From assembly GCA_013350335.1 (NCBI GenBank), contig CM023539.1, positions 35,326,631 through 35,390,630 on the forward strand: a DNA stretch of 64,000 nucleotides, given 5' to 3'. The position numbers were made by a program, and so were the translations under genes. Below, one piece after another: positions 48,563-59,982 of this stretch. The notes beneath the pieces are model-generated. The model searched no databases. It was not told the DNA's origin and worked only from the letters and a program-made list of their open reading frames with translations. The stretch comes from Chimonanthus salicifolius. Taxonomy: Eukaryota > Streptophyta > Magnoliopsida > Laurales > Calycanthaceae. Position 1 is the stretch's first letter. Each line of letters starts with the position of its first letter.

Positions 48563-49859
48563 ATATAATATAATATAATATAATTAAAAAATAATATATT
48601 TCAAGTAATTAGCAATTTAATTTTGTTTGAAATTTATTTTAAAAATGTCTCAACATTTTCAACATGATCCATTTGGATGAGTAGTAAATTTTATGGGGGT
48701 TATCCTTGAGTATGGATAAACTGATATATTAACAATTTATGAGAATTAATATTTTTTATTAAATCTATCTAATATAGATAATAAAAATAAATTTTTATGA
48801 AACATAATTGTCAAAATATCCTATTTTTAAGGGGTGATTCTATCGAAATTTTAATGAGGACTCGAAACTCCGAAAGAGTTTGAGGTTCATCATAATCTCT
48901 TTTGGAGTAATTAGCAATTTATTATCTTGGAAGTTTATTTTAAAAATGTGTCAACATTTTCAACATGTTGTATTTGGATGAGGGGTAAATTTTACAGGGG
49001 TTACTCGGGGTTACCCTTGAGTAGGGGTAACTGTAAGCAGGGGTAATCTAACATAACAATTTTATAAGAATTAATAATTTTTTTTAAATTCATATAATAT
49101 TAAAAATAAAAATAAAATTATATGAAACATAATTATCAAAATGTCATATTTTTAAGAAGTGATTTTGTCTAAATTTCGAAAGGGTCTTGAAACTCCGAAA
49201 GAGTTTGTTCATGGCAATCTCTTTTGGGGTAATTAGTAATTTATTTTGTTAAAAGCGTATTTTAAAAATTTGTTAATATTTTCAACGTGATGCATTTGGA
49301 TGAGGGGTAAATTTTGCAGGGGTTACCCGAGATTACCCTTGAGTAGGAGTAACTGTAAGCAGGGGTAACCTGACATATTAACAATTTTATGAGAATTAAT
49401 ATTTTTATTAAATTCATTTAATATAAAAAATTTATAATTTTTATGAAGAGATAAGTTGATATTTTTTATTCATTTATTGGGATTTAAAATAGTAATATCA
49501 AAAAAATTCTTTATTTATTTTTAATGTTAGAATGCAAGTGTTCATTTTAAATTATAGTTATAAAAAATAATTTATAAAAAATAGATAATATTATTATAAG
49601 TAGTATTATTAGAATTTACTTCATGAATATTATTTAATAATTATATTTTATAAAAAATTAAAAAAATATTAATATATCAGGTTACCCTTACATGTAGTTA
49701 CCAAATAAAATTTTTTACCCTTAGGGTAAAGTTTTACTTTACTACTGCAATTACCAAACAAGATAAGGGTAATCTTAGTTCAAGGGTCACCCCTATACTC
49801 AAGGGTCACCTCTACTCGGGGTAACTCCTCTAAAATATACCCCTCATCCAAACGCATCC
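48313..49859. mobile_element. PIF/Harbinger-like non-autonomous element with internal tandem repeats
   Basis: Left end GGCTACATTTGGATGGGGG and right end (reverse complement) GGATGCGTTTGGATGAGGGG pair as inverted termini. CTA flanks both sides (48310-48312 and 49860-49862), a 3-bp duplication as in PIF/Harbinger. Terminus-like GGGGTTACCC words recur inside. About three ~305-315-bp units starting (C/T)ATTTGGATGAG lie near 48668, 48971 and 49287. An (AT)n/(TATAA)n microsatellite is at 48529-48585. No transposase. Confidence 0.65.
48529..48586. repeat. (AT)n followed by (TATAA)n microsatellite
   Basis: About 14 AT units followed by about 6 TAATA units, inside the 48313-49859 element. Confidence 0.95.
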
Positions 49860-49953
49860 CTAGTTATAAGAATGAGATTAACTCCTATCATGACGATAAT
49901 AGGTAGTATAGATATCATTATGGGAAAGTTGATTGTTGCAATGATAATTAATA

Positions 49954-50143
49954 TTCCCTTTGTCCCAGATTAGTTTTCTTACGTGGATTATAGAATTGTC
50001 CCAAAATAGTTGTCTTATTTATATTGGAGTAATATAAAGTCTGTTGAAAATGGATGAGATCACATGGAGTGCTAGTCTATATAGAGAGTTCATTGAAAAA
50101 TACAAATATTTCAAATGAGACAATTAAAATGGGACGGATGGAG
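49954..50143. mobile_element. Stowaway (Tc1/mariner) MITE, 190 bp
   Basis: Termini TTCCCTTTGTCCCAGAT and (reverse complement) CTCCATCCGTCCCATTTT match the Stowaway consensus type, flanked by TA on both sides. Subterminal GTTGTCTTATTT and its counterpart AAATGAGACAATT also pair. Confidence 0.85.
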
Positions 50144-50423
50144 TACAATGTAGGTGCAAGCTATCAATTCTTTTTCTAGGGCCAGCAAGATTAAATGCTT
50201 AGTAGGAAGGAAGTAGCCTTGGCCTTGAGTTGAGAGACGTAGGAATTTTGAGATTGAATCTTTTCTCAATTGATAAAATGACAGTTTATACATAATGTTT
50301 TGAACATTCCTTGCATAAAGTCTTGATTGATCTTTTAATCCACCGTCAAATTTGTTTGTACCCACGCTCCAATTTCTTGTCTTTTCTAGAACCTCTAGAA
50401 CTATCCTTTCTAGTTGCCTCTTC

Positions 50424-50702
50424 TGTTGGGGCTGTAAAGAGTCCCACATCGGTTAGTCTTTTGAGTTGGAAGCACAGGCTCAACAAGTGGTATCAAAGTC
50501 AAGGCTCAAGCCACCGGTGGATCTCCTAATCGGATGGGATGGTTGGCGACATTTATTCACCGGAGAGCCTCGTTCGAAGGGGAATTGTTGGGTACGAACG
50601 AGTCCCACATCAGTGAGAGGGAGAGAAAAAGAGGGATTTATATGGGGTAGAAGAACTCCACCTATCAGACTAGTCTTTTAAACTGGAAGCCTGTGCTCAA
50701 CA
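50424..50702 (+). mobile_element. Tiny LTR retrotransposon (279 bp, SMART/TRIM type)
   Basis: 5' LTR 50424-50485 (62 bp) and 3' LTR 50586-50702 (117 bp), both TGTTGGG...CTCAACA with a shared GAGTCCCACATC. The interior is only 100 bp. It opens with the primer-binding site TGGTATCAAAGT (50488) and ends with a purine-rich CGAAGGGGAAT. Flanks TCTTC and ACTTC match at 4 of 5 bases. The short LTR equals the long one with a ~56-bp internal deletion. No coding capacity; it depends on other elements for movement. Confidence 0.85.
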
Positions 50703-51409
50703 ACTTCCCCTTGCCTTTGCTTACTAATAGAACAAACCTCCTCTGTTAAATGGAGTGAAATGCAAATACATTGAAAATTGGTACTATGGACTTTTTCTCA
50801 ATTAAATTATTAACAAAATTAACTAATCAATTATTGTATTATTATATTATAAATATATTAATGGCATTGATTTGTAGAAAACGAATGCAAAATAAAGAAT
50901 AATGCTCCATTGCCATTTAAGAATATTTGTGTGGGAAAATTACCTTAACTTTCGAAAATTTTCCTATTTCTTGTTTTTATTCTCAACTTTCCTGTTCAGT
51001 ATACTCTTATTTTGAATAAGGGAGAAGAGAGAGGGGTCTAAAATCTAAAATTCAGCATGAAACAAAGAGAGAGCAAGAGAATTGAGAAAAAGACACAGAC
51101 ATGTCAAAATAGTTAAGGCTAAGGAAAAACGAATTTTGAGAGTTTTTCACAATTTTCAACTTTTATTCTCCAAAATGTCAAATTATTTACCTTCAACGTA
51201 TTACTATGGTGACCTAAAATATACTAGAAGTAACAGTAATGGATGAACTCATAGTTTTCAAATTCTACTTGAGCCCCAACTTTAACTCATTCATCACTCA
51301 CTCTCACTTAGTAAATTAGTTGATTTACGTAGCAAGATAAATTAGATGGATTTGGCACTAAATTTGTACTCAACCCTGCATTACTCCTGCAATTGTCATG
51401 TGTGGATAC
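50703..51409. other. No gene seen
   Basis: AT-rich spacer between the two tiny LTR elements. Confidence 0.5.
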
Positions 51410-52089
51410 TGTTAGCAAAGTCCCACATTGCCAGTGGATCTTTGGATCTTGGGTTTATAAATGCATGAACACCCTCTCCTTAGAAGTTGATTTTTAGAGA
51501 TGAGTTCATCTATGTGTTTTCTCATGGTATCAAAATGGAGGTGCCACATGGATGTGTTAGGTTTGTAACTTCAACCTTGCATAGAGGGGAAGAGCCGAGT
51601 GTCTCCAACCTTGACGTTGAGGTGGAGTTAGGGCTGAAATCGGGCCAGGTCAGGTCGGATTTTTTAAAACCCAACCGACTCGACTCGGCCCGAATTTCTG
51701 ACCCGAACTTTCAACCCGACCCGACTCGAATTATTACCCGAATTCTGACCTGATCCACATTTTGAACCCATTTTAGCTTAAATTTAATTGAGTCGGGTCA
51801 GGTTAATTTGAAAATACCTCAACCCGACCCCACCCGAATTCAATGCGGGTTTCTATATTCTCAACCCGACACAACCCGCTGACACGACTTTCATGACCCG
51901 ACCCGGTAAATTTCTCTGGTCTGGTCATGAGGGTAGGGTCAAAACCCGACCCGAGTTTCACCTCTAGGTGGAGTGTTAGCAAAGTCTCACATTACCAATG
52001 GACTTTTTAGTCTTAAGAGTTTATAAATGTATGGTCACTCTCTTTTTAAAAGCCAAGTTTTAGGAATGCATTATACCCATGTATTTTTA
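51410..52089 (+). mobile_element. Second tiny LTR element, split by a hAT MITE
   Basis: 5' LTR 51410-51524 (TGTTAGCAAAGTCCCACATT, TTTATAAATG box, ending CTCA) is followed at once by the primer site TGGTATCAAAATGG. The 3' LTR starts TGTTAGCAAAGTCTCACATT at 51974 and runs to about 52089. Without the MITE the interior is about 103 bp, the same size as in the 50424 element. It is non-coding. The LTRs are diverged, so it is older. Target duplication not resolved. Confidence 0.78.
51629..51966. mobile_element. hAT-type MITE, 338 bp, with perfect 8-bp target duplication
   Basis: Termini TAGGGCTGAAATCGGG and (reverse complement) TAGAGGTGAAACTCGGG. Target duplication GGTGGAGT at 51621-51628 and 51967-51974. 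Same family as 45453-45788. The 8-bp duplication and YAGGGNTG terminus identify hAT. It inserted exactly at the polypurine tract/3' LTR junction of the host element. Confidence 0.92.
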
Positions 52090-52822
52090 TGTTAGTGTCA
52101 ATCACTTTCTACCAGATATAATGTAGGGGTGAATTAGTAATTTTCTTTTAGAAGTTTCCTCAACTACTGAACTGAGGAAACGACCAATTTAACTATGAAT
52201 TGATTCACTTGACAGTAGCTGATAGATAGCAATATAAATTCTCTACTGCTACAACAGTAACATGTTGGTAGAGTAAAAAAATCTGCCACATTTAACTTTG
52301 TTAATCATGCTATGACAAAGCCGTGAGATAAAGTATAAATATTTATTTGATTTAAATGATCTATTTAACAACATTTATATTTGATGGATAGTAAAGTAAA
52401 AAATGTTGAATTTTTACTGAGCTTCTAAATCCTTATTCTCCCTTTCTAAGATAGAAATGGTAGTAGACTCAACAAAATGTCGTATCAAATATACACTGTG
52501 AGCTCCCCTAGTTACCGTTGTTCCTCGCGGGCTCTATCAATTGATTCAATTCAATTAGAGTGTATCCTCAATCATCCAATTTAATTACATTTTAAAGTGA
52601 TTTCACCCTTAATTAGAAATTTACTTAAAATCAAATAAAAATACATGACTTCAATTATGGAATCAATAATTTTGGATAATTCATTCAAATAAAAGATATT
52701 TCAAAATAATTAATTCATCTAGAAATGTTTAAGTGAGACCACTGGTGGAAGTATTCAAATAAGGGTGACCAAAGAAGAGATCTTCATTGTATATACAAGA
52801 TTTAAGGTGATGTGATGATTAC

Positions 52823-53094
52823 TAGGGCTGAAACTCAGGCGGGTTGAGGTCAAGTTTTGATAAACCTAATCAAATTCATGTAAAAACTTATTAAACTCGA
52901 TTCGACTCAAATTGCTCAATCTGACCCAACGCAATACAAGTGTTTCTTTATAACGTGATATACTCGGGTCAAATTGGACCGAGTTGAATTTAAATTTCTC
53001 AACCCAACTTGTCTCGAATTTGATTGAGGCTTTTTTCCAACCCCACATGACCCAAAATATACAAATATATAACCCGGCCGGAGTTTCACTTCTG
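52823..53094. mobile_element. hAT MITE in copy B of the segmental duplication
   Basis: Starts TAGGGCTGAAACTCAGG and ends GAGTTTCACTTCTG. The same insertion lies at 58595-58869 in copy C, so it predates the duplication. Target duplication decayed (ATGATTAC against GTGATTAC in copy C). Confidence 0.8.
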
Positions 53095-53418
53095 GTGACT
53101 AGATAAGGTTGGCTTTAGACTGATAATTGAGAAAACTTTATTGTCTATCCATAACCCATTCATCCTTCTTATCCATAGGTTGGCGTAGGGCATCCCTACT
53201 ATCTCAATGATATCCATTCCCAATGAGGATTTAGTTATTTCTTGGTTTCGAATGCAATGGCTATGTACCAATTTTAGTGTGCTTGTTTAAGCAGGAAGAA
53301 CCAACTTTTTAGTTCACAACGCTCACTTTACTCTTACTCGACAATCTCTAGTTTTGGAAAGTGGAAACATGGATCTCTCCCTCTCCCCCTCTCTCTTTAC
53401 TAACAACACACATAAACA

Positions 53419-54584
53419 ATGGCATCCTTGACGAGTAGTCTTGATAATCATGTCTCTCCTGTTTATTTCAATTACGAAGTTGAAGTAACACCTGCAACGC
53501 AAACACTTCGTTCTACAGCAACTATCCAAATCAAGAGTAGAGAGTTTTGTCTAATCGTGAACCGATTATTCGCAATTGCACTCCTTCCTTTCAGGTGAGG
53601 TTCCGTCGCTTCCATTCTCCAGTCACATCTAGGGAAACAATCAATCGGATTGTCTCACTTCTACCTGTTGATCCATGGATCTGAAACCAATTGAGCAGTT
53701 ACATGAAGTCAGAGATGCATAAATTCGCTGCAAACGCATATGGGTCATTTCATATTGTATTCAATGTTGATTTCTTGAGCTCTATGACATCGTCGAATGA
53801 TCAAGAATATATTATGATGAATTGAGTTTTTAATAAATCCATGGATTCTGTTCTTTCAAACATTAGTGCTCTGCATCAACTTCTTCGGTAGAAGCACTAA
53901 AGAGGATTGATTTTACAATTGCAACGTTTGGAGATGTGACTTGCGTTGTTTGTCAGGAAGAACTCTCAGAAGGTGAAGCAATTGTTCAGATCAATGTTAT
54001 CATAACCGGACCATCTAACGAATCATCTTGGAGACATTTTGGGTTCAACCGTGGCCAAAGCCAGTAAAAGCCGGTCAAAACCGGTCAAGTAGTAATATAA
54101 TATAAATATTATATATAACATTAAGTAAGACACATTTTACCAATAAAATTAATATAAATATTAAAAATAACATTTAAACTCTGAGTAATATACCAAAACG
54201 GTGAAATATATGTGATAGAAATAGTAATAAACATTTATATTTCAAATATACACATTTTTTAATATTAATTTTTTATATTTTGAAGGGGAAAATTAAAAAA
54301 AAAAATATAAAAAAATCTTCAAATTTGTGAACCGCGTTTCGCGGTTTTTGTGTCAAAACCGCATAAAACAACGGTTCTGACCGGTTTTATGCGGTTTCGA
54401 CCCAGAACCGGTTTTTGACAAGGATCGAACCGCAATCACCGCGGCGGTTCGACCGCGGTTCGGTGCGGTTCTGATTACATTGGTTCAGATGCCCTGCTCT
54501 CACATCTACCACAGTCAATGCATTCTTCACTGGCTCAAGCAAAGTCATTTTTGCCCGATTTGCAGATTTGAAATGCTGCAGTAG
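53419..54584 (+). pseudogene. RING-H2 E3 ligase pseudogene disrupted by a hAT MITE
   Basis: Near-copy of the intact gene at 59290-59982. It starts MASLTSSLDNHVSP. Lesions: one base lost near 53549 (frameshift after IKSRE); TGA in place of a codon in the DPWI segment (53683-53685); TGA replacing W in MMNW; a 4-base loss after the NIS segment; a 491-bp MITE at 53992-54482; and a TAG soon after the RING. The MITE falls between EAIVQ and the second zinc-ligand cysteine group, splitting the finger. Bases on both sides still encode CVVCQEELSEGEAIVQ and PCSHIYHSQC...CPIC. No functional product is possible. Confidence 0.93.
53992..54482. mobile_element. hAT MITE (491 bp) inside the RING pseudogene
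   Basis: Inverted termini CAATGTTATCA and (reverse complement) CAATGTAATCA. Perfect 8-bp target duplication GTTCAGAT (53984-53991 and 54483-54490). The interior carries CCGGTTTT and GAACCGC words, and an inverted AAACCGCATAAAACA/ATGCGGTTT core near 54357-54400. It differs from the TAGGGCTG family. No transposase. Confidence 0.94.
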
Positions 54585-55860
54585 TAGGAGCAGAAGGCAG
54601 ATTGATGAGTTTTAGTTTAATACTTCTGTATTTGATTTGGAAAAGACTCACTGAACTCAAATTGATGTTATTCAAGTCCTCATGAAGTTATATTTTAGAG
54701 TTTAATTGTAAATATTGTTTTTGGAAATATTGTTGTACAATGATTTCTATGTAATAGAGAGATGAATTTGCACCATTATTCTTCAAAATCATTTCATCCT
54801 TTTCAAGTCCTCATTGAGTTATATTTTAGAGTTTGAATTGTAAATATTGTTGTACAAAGATTTCTATATAATACAGAGATGAATTGCACCATTATTCTTC
54901 AAAGTCATTTCATCCTTTTCTATGTCCTGAGATAGTGAATTATTTTACAAATCAAATGGGAAGATTGCTTACGGTGAAGTTGACAAAAAAATCCCACACA
55001 TTGAAATGACTTTATATAACATTTAAAGTACACTTCTCTCAATTTTTGTATGCGATTGTATTGATAAGAATCTCTAGATGATTATGGTCCTTCTCACCCA
55101 AACAAAGAAAATTTTTGTATGCAATTGTATTGATAAGGATCTCTAGATGATTATGGTCCTTCTCACCCAAACAAAGAAACTTACAAGCTTGAATTGAACT
55201 GATTATGGTTTCTTCTTTCATTTTTTGAATGGTAAAAACCCATGCTAGTTCCTCATTTGTGGTTAATTTATATCTTGAATGGAATTTGTATGTATGAGGC
55301 TTTGGAAATTAATTATCTTCTTCCTTTCTACTTGATCCATGATCCATTAAACAATCCTTCCTCTTTGCATATTGTTGTGATTTTTTTTAAAGAATTTAAT
55401 AAACAAAATTATCTTTATTTGGTTCCACATTTTTGCACATGAGTGTTGCTCATTGTTCTTAAAATTGCTTACAGGAAAGATACCTATATAATTGATGCTT
55501 GAATTGCTGCATATATATGTTGGATGTTTGAACTTTCAAGCAAAAAAGAATGTAGCCGTTTCTGTTCTTTCATGGTTTGTTCTTGCTTTTGTATTAGACA
55601 ATGGTGCTGCATATATGTTGGCTTTGCTGGTTTTCAACAAAAAGAAGGTGGACTTTCTAGTCTGCTGAGGTCATTTGTGGCAGTTGAAATAGAGGCCTTT
55701 GTTAAGATATATTTGGATATGATTTAGATTATGATTGATTTTGATGGATTTATTGTGATTATGGGAGATATTATGTATATCTCTCAATTAGGAAAATGAT
55801 ATGTACTCTACAAATATGGCCTTCATTCAGTGGAATAAACAAGAGAATTATACAAAATCT

Positions 55861-57914
55861 GAACTTGCTGACAATCAGGTCTAGTGGTCCATTGATTTGT
55901 AGTGATCCAGACTATGGATCTAGTGGGCCCTACTATGGATGGATAATGGATACCCAAAAGTCTACCAAATTGCATCTTGGTGGATTGTTCAAAGGCTATA
56001 ACCTGGTGCTGATTAAATGATTTGATACAACCAACTTTTCTGCGCTTTTTGTTTTTTAAGAAAAAAATATTAACTTCTATATCTCATGCTTGAATCAAAA
56101 GGGAAAGGATTTGCTTTTTTTTTTTTTTATGTTTTTCTGTAATGGTGTGTTTCATGTGTTAATGTCTGAATGACACAAAATGGGACAATGGAATAGGATA
56201 TACAAAATTACTTTTTGATTGAGTCCAAAGTTTGTACAATTGTAACACTAATTAAAGATTTTTTCTTTCTTTTTTGGTAACTGCTTAGTTTACAATAGCC
56301 TTGTAGTAAAAGCCTTAATTTCTATCTAGGTGACATTAGTGCCTTGAACTGACTTTCAAGTCCTTCTAGTGGCACCCATATACCAGCTGTACCATTTCCA
56401 GTGGAGATGCTGTTGTTAAAATTCATCTTCAAGGCACCCATCTCAAGTTTTCTAAATGGGATTCTTACTAGCACACCATTCATCATCATCAAATGCCAAA
56501 ATCTTATCTATCTGGGTTAGCTTTTTGAGTTTTGCTTCTCCATTTGACCTTATTATAAACTTTATCATCATTCACTTCACTCATGTCTTTCTTTATTCCT
56601 TCCCTCCACGTTGTTAGTAGTCTATCTTTGCTCTTTATGCCTACAATTTGTAACCTCACTACTCTATCCATTTGGGCCATGTCTGGTCGTCTAATTAGAT
56701 GTTTGAACCACCTCAAATGAGTTTTTCTCAATTTGTCATCTATACGGGTTATTTTTAAACTTTCCGTATTGTAGTAATTTCTAACTATGTTGCTTTATGG
56801 TTAATCCACTCATCCAACACAATCCACCAATCTCATAAGAAAATTGATGTAGTTTGACCTTGAAACGGAGACATTGCCAAAGAGGCAAAGGCCAAGAGAT
56901 GGTCTTCAATTTGCTGAAAAAGGCATTTGCTTTGGAGATAAGGATTTGGTATTAAAATCCCCATTATTCCTTTCCAGTCAATTTGACTGAGAAACTGCTA
57001 TAGGTGAAATCCTCCAATAATTTTGCTAATCACTCCATTCTATGAGTTAATAAAGACTGAAAGTTTTCACAATTAGACATGCAATAATTTTTTAAGTATG
57101 GTGTTGGGCATTGAGGAAAAGACAAATAGAGAAAGATAGGTTGATGGAGATATGCATGTTATATTAGTGGATTAACTTTAAATGATTGCATTAGGGATAG
57201 TTTGAAAGTAGTCCGTCTAGGAGACACATTGAAAGACTCATTTAAGATGAGGGTTGAAGAGAAGGGAAGAGATAAATAGACTATATAGTAAAGTGATTGA
57301 ATGTGTGACTTAAGACAGGTCATAGGGTGAAATAGAGCAAAACTCGTAAAATAGACCTTAGATAGATGAGATTTTGGATTGATAACGACAACTATACGAA
57401 GCAAGGACCTCAGTGAAGCCCGCTGACCAAGTAAAAACAATGACCATATGAGTTTCCTTTGATATTTTGTTTAAAGAATTTTGGTTGATTCCATATGGTG
57501 TATGGTGTATAGTGTATACGTTGTCTTATTGTGCTTTAGATGAAAAGGTTTGGAAGCTAATAAGATCATTCCTCGTTTATATTAGATTTTTTGAGTTTAA
57601 TTTTAATAATATAACTTTGTCTTTTTGTCTATTTATTGTTATTTTAATAGTTTCTTTTAAATATAAATCGAATTTTGTTTTTCTCTTCAAATTTTATTTT
57701 TACTCTTTAATGTCTTGTATTATCCTTTGTTTACGTGTTCATAGTTTACAACTTTATGTTGTTTTATTCTAGATATTGTTTTACTGCTTTTATTCCTTTT
57801 TTTTTTAACTAATTATACTTCATTTTGACTCTTTCTTGGTATCGCCATTCTAATCTAGCCTTTAGTTCTTACATCATCATTATTATTATTATTAAATAAT
57901 TTTTTTGGCAGATC
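55861..57914. other. Intergenic sequence between the two duplicated blocks
   Basis: Contains the LINE remnant (56504-56731). 57565-57680 is a repeat also present at 46625. An (ATT)n run is near 57876. No other gene recognised. Confidence 0.5.
56504..56731 (-). pseudogene. LINE (RTE-type) reverse transcriptase C-terminal fragment
   Basis: Reads MRKTHLRWFKHLIRRPDMAQ, then DRLLTTWREGIKKDMSEVN and a final KVKWRSKTQKANP. This matches the conserved C-terminal tail of plant RTE-like LINE reverse transcriptases (LRWFGHxxRRP ... W...KD). The catalytic core is absent. It lies in the spacer between the two duplicated RING blocks. Confidence 0.82.
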
Positions 57915-58594
57915 CATTATGCAGGGGTGAATTAGTAAATATTTTTTTATAGTTTCCTCAACTAATGTAACGATCAATTTAACTATGAATTGATCCACAT
58001 AACAGTAGATCATAGATAGCAATATAAATTCTCTACTGCTATACCAGTAACATGTTAGGTAGAGTAAAAAAATCTACCACATTTAACTTAGTTAATCATG
58101 CTATGACAAAGCCGTGAGATAAACTACAAACATGTATTTTATTTAAAAGATTTATTTAACAACATTTATATTTGATGGATAGTGGAGTAAAAGATGCTGG
58201 ATTTTTACGGAGCGTCCAAATCCATATTCTCCTTTCTAAGATAGAATGGTATACTCACCATTTGATTTTCAAATATATAATGGATTTTTACCGTTGAATT
58301 TCACTCTCTTCCCCTCACACACCTCATATCAATTCAATTGGAGTGTATCCTCAATCATCCAATTTAATTTCATTCTTAAGTGATTTCACCGTTAGCTTAG
58401 AAGCTTACTTAAAATCAAATAAAAATACATTCGAATTTTTTTTTTTTGGATAAATTGATTCAAATAAGATACATTTCTAATTAATTAATTCATCTAGACA
58501 TGTTCAAGTGAAACCACTGGTCGAAGAATTCAAATAAGGGTGGCCAAAGAGGAGATCTACATTGTATATATAGGGTTTAAGGTGATGTGATGAT

Positions 58595-58869
58595 TAGGGC
58601 TGAAACTCAGGTGGGTTAGGTTAGGTTTTAATAAACCTAATTCATACCAAAACTTATTGAACCTGATCCGACTAAAATTTCTGACCTGATTCAACTCGAT
58701 TGTTGTTTTATAACTTAGTGTACTCGGATCAGGTCGAGTCGAGTTGAATTTAAATTTCTCAACTGAGTTTTTCCTCAATCCGATCCAACCCAAAATATAC
58801 TAATATATAATCTAAATCCACTGATTTCCCAGGTTAAATCATGTGGGTCGGGTTTAAGTTTCACTTCTA
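58595..58869. mobile_element. hAT MITE in copy C of the segmental duplication
   Basis: Starts TAGGGCTGAAACTCAGG and ends GTTTCACTTCTA, followed by GTGATTAC. Same insertion as 52823-53094. Confidence 0.8.
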
Positions 58870-59206
58870 GTGATTACTTAAGGCTAGCTTTGAACTGATA
58901 ACGGAAAAAACTTTGTTATCCATCCATAATCCATTCAAATCCTTTTCATCCACTGTCGGCGTGGGGCATCCCTACTATCTCAATCATATCCATTCCCAAT
59001 GGGGATTTAGTTATTTCTTGTTTTCAAATGCAAGGCTATGTACCAATCTTAGTGTGTTTGTTTAAGCAGGAAGAACCAACCTTTGTCTTTGTTTAGACAA
59101 ATGACATTCTCCCTCCCCTCTCTTGTCTGTCAATTCACAACGCTCACTTTGCTCTTACTCGACAATCTCTGGTTTTGGCCACCACCTCATCTCTGATATC
59201 TCCACA

Positions 59207-59215
59207 CATATAAAC
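59207..59215 (+). promoter_or_regulatory. Possible TATA box of the intact RING-H2 gene
   Basis: CATATAAAC lies about 80 bp before the ATG, with a CT-rich stretch between, a reasonable position for a plant core promoter with a short leader. Copy B has lost most of this segment. Confidence 0.4.
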
Positions 59216-59289
59216 AATGGAAAGTTAGGTGCTTTCAACTGCAAGCTCTCTCCCTCTCCCTCTCTCTCTACTAACAACACACATCAGCA

Positions 59290-59982
59290 ATGGCGTCCTT
59301 GACGAGCAGTCTTGATAATCATGTCTCTCCTGTTTCATTCAATTACAAAGTTGAAGCAACACCTTCAACGCAAACACTTCGTTCAACAACAACCATCCAA
59401 ATCAAAAGTAGAGAGCTCTGCTCTAATGGTGAACCGATTATTCGCAATTGCACTCCTTCTTTCCAGGTGAGGCTCCATCGCTTCCGTTCCCCAATCACAT
59501 GCCGAGAAACAATCAATCGGATTGTCTCACTTCTACATGTTGATCCATGGATCCAAAACCAATTGAGCAGTTACATGAAGTCAGAGATGCATAAATTCGC
59601 TGCAAATGCATATGGGTCATTTCATGTTGTATTCAACATTGATTTCTTGAGCTCTATGACATCATTAAGTGATCAAGAACAGAGTATGATGAATTGGGTT
59701 CTTAATGAATCCATGGATTCTGCTCTTTCAAACATTAATACAGCCCCTGCATCGACTTCTTCGGTAGAAGCTCTAAAGAGTATGGATGTTACAATTGCTG
59801 CGTTTGGAGACCTAACTTGCGTTGTCTGTCAGGAAGACTTATTAGAGGGTGAAGCAATTGTTCAGATGCTCTGCTCCCACATCTACCATAGTCAATGCAT
59901 TCTTAAGTGGCTCAAGCAAAGTCATTTTTGCCCGATTTGCAGATTCGAAATGCTGCAGCAACGGGAGCAGAAGGCAGATTGA
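59290..59982 (+). CDS. RING-H2 finger E3 ubiquitin ligase, intronless, 230 aa
   Basis: The single open frame encodes 230 residues. The RING-H2 finger is at 177-217: CVVC, 14 residues, CSHIYHSQC, 10 residues, CPIC, with all eight zinc ligands present. It should recruit an E2 and transfer ubiquitin to a substrate. The N-terminal ~130 residues (starting MASLTSSLDNHVSPVSFNYK) have no domain I can name. A linker with MMNWVLNESMDSALS and SSVEALK precedes the finger and is shared with the 31754 gene. No signal peptide or clear membrane segment. The start is the first ATG after a CT-rich leader and matches the start in the 53419 pseudogene. It lacks the SIM-like repeats of the 31754 gene. The intact frame beside a ruined sister suggests it is still under selection; the substrate is unknown. 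Confidence 0.9.
   Translation: MASLTSSLDNHVSPVSFNYKVEATPSTQTLRSTTTIQIKSRELCSNGEPIIRNCTPSFQVRLHRFRSPITCRETINRIVSLLHVDPWIQNQLSSYMKSEMHKFAANAYGSFHVVFNIDFLSSMTSLSDQEQSMMNWVLNESMDSALSNINTAPASTSSVEALKSMDVTIAAFGDLTCVVCQEDLLEGEAIVQMLCSHIYHSQCILKWLKQSHFCPICRFEMLQQREQKAD

Larger units (their letters stand above)
52120..55860 (+). repeat. Segmental duplication, copy B
   Basis: Aligns with 57915-60830 (copy C) from GGGGTGAATTAGTAA through the upstream region, a hAT MITE, the RING gene and its 3' flank. The 3' part also aligns with 33100-34640. Copy B has extra damage: a MITE in the RING exon, and a ~66-bp tandem duplication at about 55045-55180. Confidence 0.85.
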
